Positions 1 through 7,164 of a stretch of DNA of 13,756 bases are shown piece by piece. The translations under genes were made by a program, and so were the position numbers. How positions within the stretch are numbered: position 1 is the first letter of the stretch; the number at the start of each line of letters is the position of its first letter. The stretch is taken from contig JAOPWF010000266.1 of assembly GCA_025965815.1 (NCBI GenBank), positions 1 to 13,756 on the forward strand. The letters run 5' to 3'. Source of the stretch: Mycobacterium sp. Lineage in GTDB: Bacteria > Actinomycetota > Actinomycetes > Mycobacteriales > Mycobacteriaceae. The notes beneath the pieces were generated by a model. That model worked only from the letters and a program-made list of their open reading frames with translations, was not told the origin of the DNA and made no database searches.

Positions 1-9
1 TCTCAATTT

Positions 10-39
10 CTGACGGTGTGTCTCACGACTGTATATGAT
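10..39 (+). promoter_or_regulatory. Putative housekeeping-sigma promoter for the small gene/tetR unit
   Basis: TATGAT at 34-39 is a good -10 hexamer. It lies 18 bases after CTGACG (10-15), a four-of-six match to TTGACA. Transcription would start near 46, giving a leader of about 30 bases with a purine-rich ribosome site (GAGAGGGA, 63-70 region) before the ATG at 75. This is the only promoter-like sequence seen upstream of the interrupted small gene and the TetR gene, so it may serve both. It is read from sequence pattern only. Confidence 0.45.
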
Positions 40-74
40 GGGCATCACAATCGTCCAGAGTAGAGAGGGAAGTC

Positions 75-386
75 ATGTCCGGGACGCACGATCCGGCACA
101 CGGTGCAGGCCGGGAAAAGGTCGACGAAGACGACCACGATCTGCTGACCTTCGGCGAGGTGGGCGAACGGCTGCGTCTCGATATCGCCGCAGCCCAGGAC
201 GCGGTGGGTCGGCTGTAGGCTTCCGGGACCCCGGAGGAGCTCGAGAAGGCCCGTGCCCGCTCGACCGCACTGCGCGCCGCGGCGCAACGCAATGCGGCGC
301 AACCCATCAACGACGAGAACTTCGAGAAGTTCTTCGGCTATCCGGGCAAGGCGAAGCGCAACCTGCCCGGGCCGCCGACGGATTGA
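75..386 (+). pseudogene. Small hydrophilic protein gene interrupted by an in-frame amber codon
   Basis: An ATG at 75, with a strong purine-rich ribosome site just upstream, opens a frame that meets TAG at 216-218 (codon 48). The same frame then stays open to TGA at 384-386. Read through, it would encode 103 residues: an acidic N-terminus, a DLLTFGEVGERLRLDIAAAQ stretch, a charged probable helix (residues 49-75) and a PINDENFEKFFGY motif near residues 84-96. From memory, mycobacteria carry small proteins of this shape, sometimes labelled acyl-CoA synthase without functional evidence. I do not assign a function. The codons after TAG keep a high G/C third position (about 47 of 55), so the damage looks recent. 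A single C-to-T change (CAG to TAG) would explain it. No ATG, GTG or TTG follows in frame, so the second half cannot easily start on its own. It may be a pseudogene, a readthrough gene or a sequencing error. The TetR gene starts five bases after its TGA. Confidence 0.7.
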
Positions 387-391
387 CGCTC

Positions 392-1744
392 ATGCCGACG
401 TCGCAGTCGCCACCCATCGCCCTACTCGGCGATGATGGGAAGACGATGCCGTATTCCGAGAAGCTTCGGCGCCCCGGGTACACCCCCGGCAATGCCGCCC
501 TGGGCAGGCGGGGCGCCCATACCAGGGACCGCATTGTCGCCTGCGCGGCAGAGCTTTTCGTGGCCAACGGGTACAACGGCACGTCGATCGATGCGATCGC
601 CAAGGCGGTCGGCGGGTCTCGGGCCACCATCTATCAGTACTTCGAGAGCAAGCAACGCATCTTTCTCGAACTGGTCGGCCAGTGCGAGCAGGCGGTGCTC
701 GAACACGGCCGCCGCCTCGGACGACTCGGCCCCGACGCTGAAGGCTGGGAGAATCTGCAGCGGTGGCTGCGGGAGTGGGGCGAGCTCTACGACCGCTACG
801 CCATGGTGTTTCTGGAATTTCCCGGCATCGGCACCATCGAGGGCCTCCCGCACGCCGACACGGGTAAGGTCGCGGGCGAATACGAGCGGCTCGTCGTCGA
901 CAAGCTCCGGGCCGCCGGGCTGAGCGGCATCGAACCCGGTGACGCGGCGGCCGCCCTACTGCGGATCTCGCACATGGTCAACCTCTATCGCTACCGCGGC
1001 ATGTTCGAACTGCCGTCCCGGGAGCAGACGTCGGCGTCGCTGGCCGTTGCCATGCAGTTGATGCTCTTTCCGGACACCCCCGCGAGCGTCATCGGGCCGG
1101 GCCCGACGCCCGCGACCCCGTCCGATGAGGTTCGGATGCTGCATACCGCCGACGTACCCGAGACGCCCGAGGCGTCACCGATCAGTCAGGACATCCTGTC
1201 GGCGAGCTCGGTGCTGTTCGCCGAACGCGGGTACTACGCGGTGGCGATGGAAGACATCGCCACGGCGTCCAACATCAGTCGCGCCACGTTGTACCGCTAC
1301 TTCGGCAACAAGCTGAAGATTCTTGCCGAGCTGAGCAACTGGGCGACCATCGAAGGTGACCATCTGGCCGCGGAACTCCGGGAGATGGCCAGTGGCGACC
1401 TCGACGTCGATGCGCTCCGCGGCTGGATGGGCCGGTATGTCCGGTTCCACCGCAGCTACGGGGGCATCATCCGGGCGTCGTTCGACGGCACGCTGGCGGA
1501 GCAGCTTTCCGAGGACCGGGTCAGCCACGGCATGGACGCCTTCGACGCCGCGGCGACGAGCGTGTTGAATCGGCTGGTGTTGCCCGTGGGCATCGATGCC
1601 GCCGTCGCCGCGGCGGTTTTCCTGGCGGTACTGGGCCGAATGACCGAGCCGACCGCATCGGACGCGGGGGTCGGCAACGATTACGACACCGCCGAGCGCC
1701 TAGTGCTGATCGTGCGCCGCGCGCTGCTCCCGTTCGCCGCTTAG
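392..1744 (+). CDS. Tandem (two-unit) TetR/AcrR-family transcriptional regulator
   Basis: This 450-residue protein is about twice the usual TetR length (roughly 190-220) and carries two complete N-terminal TetR DNA-binding domains. The first spans residues 46-92, with recognition region GGSRATIYQYFESK. The second spans about 265-311, with NISRATLYRYFGNK. Each is followed by its own mostly helical ligand-binding region (about 93-230 and 312-445). A Pro/Thr-rich linker joins the units at 228-262. Such a fusion could act as a pseudo-dimer from a single chain, binding its operator as one polypeptide; this is inference. The ATG at 392 was chosen because it lies just after the upstream stop and keeps the whole N-terminus. 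An ATG at 446 (giving 432 residues) has a better ribosome site, GGGAAG, and is a real alternative. The open frame extends upstream to 35, but that part overlaps the small gene in another frame and is not credible coding. The ligand is unknown. The gene converges on the sirtuin gene, and their stop codons overlap (TTAG). Confidence 0.88.
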   Translation: MPTSQSPPIALLGDDGKTMPYSEKLRRPGYTPGNAALGRRGAHTRDRIVACAAELFVANGYNGTSIDAIAKAVGGSRATIYQYFESKQRIFLELVGQCEQAVLEHGRRLGRLGPDAEGWENLQRWLREWGELYDRYAMVFLEFPGIGTIEGLPHADTGKVAGEYERLVVDKLRAAGLSGIEPGDAAAALLRISHMVNLYRYRGMFELPSREQTSASLAVAMQLMLFPDTPASVIGPGPTPATPSDEVRMLHTADVPETPEASPISQDILSASSVLFAERGYYAVAMEDIATASNISRATLYRYFGNKLKILAELSNWATIEGDHLAAELREMASGDLDVDALRGWMGRYVRFHRSYGGIIRASFDGTLAEQLSEDRVSHGMDAFDAAATSVLNRLVLPVGIDAAVAAAVFLAVLGRMTEPTASDAGVGNDYDTAERLVLIVRRALLPFAA

Positions 1745-2586
1745 CGCGCCGCGGTGGCGGACAGTTCGTCGGCCAGCAGGGCCAGCATCGGGGAGCAGCC
1801 GTTGTCGATCTTGACCGTCGCCAGGTCGTCGCCGCGGGTCGGCCCCCGGTTGATGATCGCGACCGGAATACCTCGGGCTGCGGCGTGACGCACGAAGCGG
1901 AAACCGGAGAACACCGTCAGCGACGACCCCGCGACCAGAAGGGCATCCGAGTCGTCGAGAAGTGAAAACGCCTGTTGGGCACGCTGTTTAGGCACGTTCT
2001 CACCGAAGTAGACGATGTTCGGCTTGAGCATGCCGCCACAGTTCGGACAGTCGATGTACCGAAAAGACTCGGTGTCGTCGACGACGGCGTCGGCGTCCGG
2101 TGCCACCGCCAGGCCGCCGATCGCCAGCCTATTAGACCTAGCCCGTTCGATGAAACCTGGATTGGCCGCCTCCAGAACCTGGGCCAACGCCGCCCGCGAC
2201 ATAGTGAACGCGCACTGCAGGCACGCCACTTCCGCGTAGGTGCCGTGCAGGTTGACCACCGTGCGGCTGCCCGCCTTGGTGTGCAGCAGGTCGACGTTCT
2301 GCGTGATCACGCCCGTGACGACCCCAGCGTCCTCGAGCGTGGCCAATGCCCGGTGCCCCGCGTTGGGCAACGTGTCGGCCATGTAACGCCAGCCGACGTG
2401 GTTGCGGGCCCAGTAGCGCTGCCGGAACACCGGATCCGAGGTGAACTGCCGGATGGTCATCGGATTGCTGGGCGGCGAATCCGGTCCGCGATAGTCGGGA
2501 ATGCCCGAATCCGTCGAGATCCCGGCACCGGTGAGCACCGCTACGCGCCGACCGCCGAGCAGCGCGACGAGTTCGGGGGCCTCCAC
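1741..2586 (-). CDS. Sir2-family NAD-dependent protein deacylase (SIRT4-like, class II type)
   Basis: This 281-residue sirtuin uses NAD+ to remove acyl groups from protein lysines, releasing nicotinamide and O-acyl-ADP-ribose. All hallmarks are visible: GAGIS at 20-24 followed by TDSGIPDYRG, TQNVD at 95-99, catalytic His114 in NLHG, zinc cysteines C122/C125 and C180/C183, KPNIVYFGE at 188-196 and GSSL at 220-223. The GAGIST(D/E)SGIPDYR form is typical of the SIRT4-like class, so activity on acyl groups other than acetyl is possible. The GTG at 2586 was chosen because it leaves the normal short N-terminus before GGRRVAVLTG and lies 17 bases after the stop of the upstream hydrolase gene. No ATG and no ribosome site precede it, so translation is probably coupled to the hydrolase gene. 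The open frame continues upstream without a likely start. The product is cytoplasmic. Confidence 0.9.
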   Translation of the reverse strand: MEAPELVALLGGRRVAVLTGAGISTDSGIPDYRGPDSPPSNPMTIRQFTSDPVFRQRYWARNHVGWRYMADTLPNAGHRALATLEDAGVVTGVITQNVDLLHTKAGSRTVVNLHGTYAEVACLQCAFTMSRAALAQVLEAANPGFIERARSNRLAIGGLAVAPDADAVVDDTESFRYIDCPNCGGMLKPNIVYFGENVPKQRAQQAFSLLDDSDALLVAGSSLTVFSGFRFVRHAAARGIPVAIINRGPTRGDDLATVKIDNGCSPMLALLADELSATAAR

Positions 2587-2603
2587 GCAATCGAGAATAG
2601 AGG

Positions 2604-3143
<540 letters not shown>

Positions 3144-3148
3144 GGGTG

Positions 3149-3161
3149 GGGGGTTACCCCC
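3149..3161. promoter_or_regulatory. Perfect 13-bp palindrome in the hydrolase/nadE divergent gap
   Basis: GGGGGT (3149-3154), a central T, then ACCCCC (3156-3161) form an exact inverted repeat six bases upstream of the hydrolase ATG. In the hydrolase mRNA it could fold as GGGGG/CCCCC around a three-base loop, right where a ribosome would bind. In DNA it could be a regulator site for either divergent gene. No known operator was matched. Confidence 0.4.
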
Positions 3162-3171
3162 TGCACGGCCG

Positions 3172-3177
3172 TTGACA
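3172..3177 (+). promoter_or_regulatory. Possible -35 element for nadE
   Basis: A perfect TTGACA lies 53 bases upstream of the nadE ATG. The hexamers 17-18 bases further on (CCTGTT/CTGTTG, 3195-3201) are poor -10 matches. In mycobacteria the -10 is usually the stronger determinant, so this is only a candidate. On the other strand TATTGT (3224 down to 3219) fits a -10 for the hydrolase gene, with a leader of about 68 bases. Confidence 0.3.
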
Positions 3178-3229
3178 CTCGCCGGGGGCGGTCACCTGTT
3201 GATCCGCGACTGCGGGCGACAATAACCGG

Positions 3230-5272
3230 ATGGACTTCTACTCCGCGTATCGCCACGGCTTCGTGCGGGTCGCGGCGTGCACGCATCACACCGTGATCGC
3301 GGAGCCGGCGGCCAACGCCGAGTCGGTGCTGCGAATCGCCCGCGAGTGCCACGACGACAACGTCGCCCTTGCGCTGTTTCCGGAGTTGACGCTGTCGGGC
3401 TACTCGATCGAGGACATCCTGATGCAGGACGCCCTGCTCGACGCCGTCGAGCAGGCCCTGCTCGACGTCATCGCCGGATCGGCGGATTTGCTGCCCGTCC
3501 TGGCGGTGGGCGCACCCCTGCGGTACCGGCACCGCATCTACAACGCCGCCGTAGTGATTCACAAAGGCGCCGTCCTGGGCGTCGTACCGAAGTCGTACCT
3601 GCCCACTTACCGCGAGTTCTACGAGCGCCGCCAGATGGCCGCGGGCGACAACGTGCACGGAACGATCCGCGTGGGCGATAGCGACGTCCCGTTCGGCCCC
3701 GATCTGCTGTTCGCCGCCACCGACCTGCCCGGGTTCGTGCTGCACGTCGAGATCTGCGAGGACATGTTCGTCCCGGTGCCGCCCAGCGCGCACGCCGCGC
3801 TGGCCGGCGCGACGGTGCTGGCGAACCTGTCGGGCAGCCCGATCACCATCGGCCGCGCCGAGGACCGGCACCTGCTGGCCCGCTCGGCGTCGTCGCGCTG
3901 CCTGGCGGCCTACGTCTACGCCGCGGCCGGCGAAGGTGAGTCGACCACCGACCTGGCCTGGGACGGCCAGACCATGATCTACGAGAACGGCCGCCTGCTT
4001 GCCGAATCCGAGCGGTTCCCGAAGGGGCACCGGCGCTCGGTCGCCGACGTGGACACCGAGTTGCTGCGATCCGAACGGCTGCGGATGGGCACGTTCGACG
4101 ACAACCGTGAGCACCACCGCGAAGCCGCGGACTCGTTTCGCCGGGTGGAGTTCCGCCTGGACCCGCCGGCCGGCGATATCGGCCTGCGACGTGAGGTCGA
4201 ACGCTTCCCGTTCGTCCCGTCGAACCCCGAGCGGCTGCAGCAGGACTGCTACGAGGGCTACAACATCCAGGTGGCCGGGCTCGAGCAGCGCCTGCGGGCG
4301 CTGAACTACCCGAAGGTCGTCATCGGCGTCTCCGGCGGTCTGGACTCGACCCACGCGCTGATCGTGGCGGCCCGCGCGATGGACCGGGAGGGCCGGCCGC
4401 GCAGCGACATCCTGGCGTTCACCCTGCCGGGCTTCGCGACCGGCGAGCGCACTAAAGGTAACGCGATCCGCCTGACGCGGGCCCTCGGCGTCACGTTCGA
4501 AGAGATCGACATCCGCTCGTCCGCCGAACTCATGCTGACCGAGATGGGCCACCCCTTCTCGCGCGGCGAGAAGGTGTACGACGTCACCTTCGAGAACGTC
4601 CAGGCGGGTCTGCGCACCGACTACCTGTTCCGGATCGCCAATCAGCGCGGCGGCATCGTGCTGGGCACCGGCGACCTGTCCGAGCTCGCGTTGGGGTGGT
4701 CGACATACGGCGTCGGCGACCAGATGTCGCACTACAACGTCAACGGCGGTGTGCCCAAGACGCTGATCCAGCACCTCATCCGCTGGGTCATCTCGTCCCG
4801 ACAATTCGACGACGAGGTCGGCGAGGTGCTGCAGTCGGTGCTGGACACCGAGATCACTCCCGAGCTGGTGCCGACCGGCGAAGACGAGGAGATCCAGAGC
4901 AGCGAAGAGAAGGTTGGCCCGTATTCACTGCAGGACTTCTCGCTGTTTCAGGTGCTGCGCTACGGGTTCCGGCCGTCGAAGGTCGCGTTCCTCGCCTGGC
5001 ATGCCTGGAGTGACCCGGAGCGCGGCAACTGGCCGCCCGGCTACCCGGTCGACGAGCGGCCGGTCTACTCGCTGAAGGAGATTCGGCACTGGCTGCAGGT
5101 CTTCGTCCAGCGGTTCTACTCATTCAGCCAGTTCAAGCGGTCGGCGATGCCGAACGGGCCCAAGGTGTCGTCCGGCGGATCGCTTTCGCCGCGCGGGGAT
5201 TGGCGCGCGCCATCGGACATGTCGGCGGCGACCTGGCTCGCCGAGATCGACCGCGAGGTGCCCGAAGAGTAA
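3230..5272 (+). CDS. nadE: Glutamine-dependent NAD+ synthetase
   Basis: This 680-residue enzyme makes NAD+ from nicotinic acid adenine dinucleotide, ATP and glutamine, the last step shared by de novo synthesis and nicotinate salvage. The N-terminal nitrilase-type glutaminase domain (about 1-300) has the catalytic triad E52 ([10 protein letters not shown]), K121 ([10 protein letters not shown]) and C176 (HVEICEDMF). The C-terminal synthetase domain has the ATP pyrophosphatase loop SGGLDS at 368-373 and GTGDLSE at 479-485. Length and triad positions agree with what I recall of the M. tuberculosis enzyme (679 residues; E52, K121, C176), which is an octamer passing ammonia through a tunnel. The ATG at 3230 gives the family's normal N-terminus; its ribosome site is weak. 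The gene diverges from the hydrolase-sirtuin unit and converges on the crotonase gene with only four bases between stop codons. In M. tuberculosis I recall obg and proB next to nadE; proB is not present here. Confidence 0.97.
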   Translation: MDFYSAYRHGFVRVAACTHHTVIAEPAANAESVLRIARECHDDNVALALFPELTLSGYSIEDILMQDALLDAVEQALLDVIAGSADLLPVLAVGAPLRYRHRIYNAAVVIHKGAVLGVVPKSYLPTYREFYERRQMAAGDNVHGTIRVGDSDVPFGPDLLFAATDLPGFVLHVEICEDMFVPVPPSAHAALAGATVLANLSGSPITIGRAEDRHLLARSASSRCLAAYVYAAAGEGESTTDLAWDGQTMIYENGRLLAESERFPKGHRRSVADVDTELLRSERLRMGTFDDNREHHREAADSFRRVEFRLDPPAGDIGLRREVERFPFVPSNPERLQQDCYEGYNIQVAGLEQRLRALNYPKVVIGVSGGLDSTHALIVAARAMDREGRPRSDILAFTLPGFATGERTKGNAIRLTRALGVTFEEIDIRSSAELMLTEMGHPFSRGEKVYDVTFENVQAGLRTDYLFRIANQRGGIVLGTGDLSELALGWSTYGVGDQMSHYNVNGGVPKTLIQHLIRWVISSRQFDDEVGEVLQSVLDTEITPELVPTGEDEEIQSSEEKVGPYSLQDFSLFQVLRYGFRPSKVAFLAWHAWSDPERGNWPPGYPVDERPVYSLKEIRHWLQVFVQRFYSFSQFKRSAMPNGPKVSSGGSLSPRGDWRAPSDMSAATWLAEIDREVPEE

Positions 5273-5286
5273 GCGGCTACAGCCGC
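5273..5286. terminator. Small hairpin between convergent nadE and crotonase genes
   Basis: GCGGC (5273-5277), loop TACA and GCCGC (5282-5286) form a perfect five-base-pair stem starting at the base after the nadE TAA. It spans the crotonase stop codon (CTA at 5277-5279 on the plus strand). Being symmetric, it could end transcription from both sides. There is no U tract, and the stem is short, so this is tentative. Confidence 0.35.
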
Positions 5287-6113
5287 CCGTCGATCTGCAG
5301 GTCGGGATGCACCCAGTTGGGCGAGCGCTTCTCCTTGAAGGCGAAGAACCCTTCGGCGGCCTCCGGATCGTTGAGGCTACCCATCATGCCGATCCGGTCA
5401 TAGAGCCCCAGGTAGTTGTCCAGGCTCGACTTGACCAGCATCCGGGCACCCGGCGCGGTGCGGCAGCATTGTTCGAGGACCTCGCGGGCGGAGTCCATCA
5501 ACTCGTCGTGCGGGACCACGCGGGACACCATGCCCCAGTCGCGGGCCTCCTCGGCCGACAGGACGCGGCCGGTCAGCATGAGGTCGCGGGTCCGGATCGG
5601 CCCGACGATGCGGGCCAGCATCTGGCTGTAGTACGTGTCGGCGATGCCACGGAACAACTCCGGCACCCGGAACGTCGCCCGATCGCTGACCACCGCCATA
5701 TCGCTGCACATGGCGATCTGCAGCCCACCGCCCTGGGTGAGTCCGTTGACCGCCGACACCACCGGCTTGGTCGAGGTCCGCAGCGTGTCGAATGGCGTCA
5801 CATCCATCGACATCGTGGACGCGAAATCCATCCAGTTGTCGGCAGCCTTCTGCCCCAGGTCGCCGCCCGGCGCGAAGACGTCACCGGTGCCGGTGATCAG
5901 CAGACCCGCCAGATCCGGGTCGGAATTCACCCGGTTGACCGCGTACCGGATGCCGAAGTACATCGCCGGAGTCATGGCGTTGCGGGCCTCGGGCCGATCC
6001 AGGGTGAGGATCGCGAACGGACCCTCGCGCTTGAACGTGAGAAACGGCGTTCCCAACCAGTCGCCGTCGGGTGGCCGGGGCGTCGTGGTGGTGGACCCGG
6101 GGGTTTCAGACAT
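5277..6113 (-). CDS. Enoyl-CoA hydratase/isomerase (crotonase)-family protein
   Basis: This 278-residue protein has the crotonase fold, which stabilises enolate forms of acyl-CoA substrates. Visible features are LDRPEARNAM (38-47), the first oxyanion-hole segment GTGDVFAPGGDL (75-86), the second NGLTQGGGLQIAM (123-135), and FRVPELFRGI (148-157). In enoyl-CoA hydratase two glutamates activate water. The second appears to be present as E152, but the first aligns with Q132 (GGGLQIAM in place of GGGCELAM), and the usual GAGGTQRL segment reads ADTYYSQML. A plain hydratase is therefore doubtful; isomerase, lyase or another crotonase chemistry is possible. The start at 6113 has an excellent ribosome site (AGAGGAGA, 6125 down to 6118). 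An in-frame ATG-like extension to 6152 lacks one. The gene stands alone, with its own operator-like palindrome about 110 bases upstream, and converges on nadE. Confidence 0.88.
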   Translation of the reverse strand: MSETPGSTTTTPRPPDGDWLGTPFLTFKREGPFAILTLDRPEARNAMTPAMYFGIRYAVNRVNSDPDLAGLLITGTGDVFAPGGDLGQKAADNWMDFASTMSMDVTPFDTLRTSTKPVVSAVNGLTQGGGLQIAMCSDMAVVSDRATFRVPELFRGIADTYYSQMLARIVGPIRTRDLMLTGRVLSAEEARDWGMVSRVVPHDELMDSAREVLEQCCRTAPGARMLVKSSLDNYLGLYDRIGMMGSLNDPEAAEGFFAFKEKRSPNWVHPDLQIDGRL

Positions 6114-6222
6114 GGACTCTCCTCTGAGGCGCCGTCTTGACGCGCGTGTCACTTCGCGGTTTCGGTTTGTCCTGCCCGGTCCAGCGGTGCGACGGTGACG
6201 TGCAGCGACGCAATGGGCAAGC

Positions 6223-6244
6223 GACTTGACTATAACGTCAAGTC
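6223..6244. promoter_or_regulatory. Operator-like inverted repeat overlapping the crotonase promoter
   Basis: Arms GACTTGAC (6223-6230) and GTCAAGTC (6237-6244) are exact inverted repeats around a six-base spacer TATAAC. On the minus strand, TATAGT (6234 down to 6229) inside the repeat is a good -10 hexamer. Transcription would begin near 6222, leaving a leader of about 108 bases before the crotonase start. A dimeric repressor, most likely TetR- or GntR-type as is usual for acyl-CoA genes, binding here would block the promoter. The regulator is not identified. The 6114-6263 gap holds nothing else that I could recognise. Confidence 0.6.
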
Positions 6245-6263
6245 AGACCTCGGCGACACGGCC

Positions 6264-7109
6264 CTAGACCACCGCGTCGTCGATGGCCTCGTCGTAGGGA
6301 GCGCAGTCTCCGGCCCCGGTCACCAACGTCGCCAACGCACCCGCGGCGGACGCTCGGCGCAGCGCGTAGTCGCGACCCGTGCGCCAGCTGGCCGCCAGCA
6401 CCCCGGCGAACACGTCGCCCGCGCCGGTGGTGTCGATCGCCTCGATCGCCGGTGACGGCACCTCCAACTGATCGCCGCCACCCATGTACGTGGCGCCGCG
6501 AGATCCCCGCGTGATCACCAGATGCGGCACCTGCCATTGCCACACGCGGGCTTCCGACTCGTTGACTACGACGACGTCGGCAATGCCGGCCAACTCGTCC
6601 AGCGGGTCCGTTCCCGCCGGGGAGGCGTTGACGATGACGGTCGCGCCGGCCGCCTGCGCCACCCGGGCAGCGGCCACCGCCGTTGCGACCGGTATCTCCA
6701 ACTGCAGCAACAGCACATCGCTGTCGGCGATCACCTCGCGGACCGCGGCGGAGTCCACGGTGAGGTGCCCGTTGGCGCCGGGCGCGACGACGATCGTGTT
6801 CTCCGCCCCGGCGTCCACCACGATCACCGCCGCACCGCTCGGGCCGGGCAGCGTGACCACAGCGTCCAGACCGACCCGATTGCCCGCCAGGTGATCCCGT
6901 AACTGCGCGGCCGCCGCGTCGGTGCCGAGCGCGGCGACAAGCTGCACGTCAGCACCGGCACGGGCGGCGGCCACCGCCTGGTTGCCGCCCTTGCCGCCCG
7001 GCATCGATTGCACAGACTCGGCCAGCACGGTCTCGCCCGGGCCCGGCAGTGCGCCGACGGCGAAGACCTGGTCGATGTTCACGCTGCCCACCACGCATAC
7101 TCGCGCCAC
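6264..7109 (-). CDS. rbsK: Ribokinase, PfkB-family sugar kinase
   Basis: This 281-residue kinase probably phosphorylates ribose at O5 using ATP, feeding the pentose phosphate pool. It has the N-terminal GSVNID (8-13), the substrate-binding GGKGGNQA (38-45), NASP (161-164), NESEA (183-187) and the anion hole DTTGAGD (226-232) with catalytic base D232. It is shorter than E. coli RbsK (309). The gap falls between NESEA and the LVITRGSRGA strand, where only about ten residues replace roughly thirty, so one helix-loop is missing. M. tuberculosis has a ribokinase in this neighbourhood (Rv2436), which supports the name; another sugar or nucleoside substrate cannot be excluded. The GTG at 7109 is six bases after a TAACGT -10 element, consistent with a leaderless mRNA. 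The gene is divergent from proA. Confidence 0.85.
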   Translation of the reverse strand: MARVCVVGSVNIDQVFAVGALPGPGETVLAESVQSMPGGKGGNQAVAAARAGADVQLVAALGTDAAAAQLRDHLAGNRVGLDAVVTLPGPSGAAVIVVDAGAENTIVVAPGANGHLTVDSAAVREVIADSDVLLLQLEIPVATAVAAARVAQAAGATVIVNASPAGTDPLDELAGIADVVVVNESEARVWQWQVPHLVITRGSRGATYMGGGDQLEVPSPAIEAIDTTGAGDVFAGVLAASWRTGRDYALRRASAAGALATLVTGAGDCAPYDEAIDDAVV

Positions 7110-7115
7110 GCGCCT

Positions 7116-7121
7116 ACGTTA
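7116..7121 (-). promoter_or_regulatory. -10 element for leaderless rbsK transcript
   Basis: Read on the minus strand, TAACGT (7121 down to 7116) matches TANNNT and ends six bases before the GTG at 7109. Transcription would therefore start at or next to the start codon. Leaderless genes are common in mycobacteria. No convincing -35 is seen. Confidence 0.5.
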
Positions 7122-7152
7122 ACCCGCGCCCGCCGAACCGCCTGAAGCCCGA

Positions 7153-7158
7153 TAAGCT
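7153..7158 (+). promoter_or_regulatory. -10 element for leaderless proA transcript
   Basis: TAAGCT at 7153-7158 fits TANNNT and ends six bases before the proA ATG at 7165, so the predicted first base of the mRNA is the A of ATG. The same TAAGCTGG octamer occurs just before nadD. No -35 is recognisable. Confidence 0.5.
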
Positions 7159-7164
7159 GGGGTA

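Noticed and set aside
11..31. Possible operator in the first promoter (GTGTGTCTCAC)
   Set aside because: Only three-base arms match exactly, which is expected by chance in this composition.
35..391. Upstream extension of the TetR open frame to an ATG at 35
   Set aside because: It overlaps the small gene in another frame, is Arg/Gly-rich with no family similarity, and its ATG lies in the -10 element; the small-gene frame has the ribosome site and the coding pattern.
1741..2586. Sirtuin as part of an anti-phage NAD-depletion system
   Set aside because: Defence Sir2 domains are usually NADases fused to or paired with sensor proteins and often lack the zinc site. This one has the complete deacylase motif set and four zinc cysteines, and its neighbours are metabolic.
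6195..6455. 86-codon plus-strand open frame starting near the operator palindrome
   Set aside because: Most of it is antisense to rbsK, and the short unique part has no family features or ribosome site.
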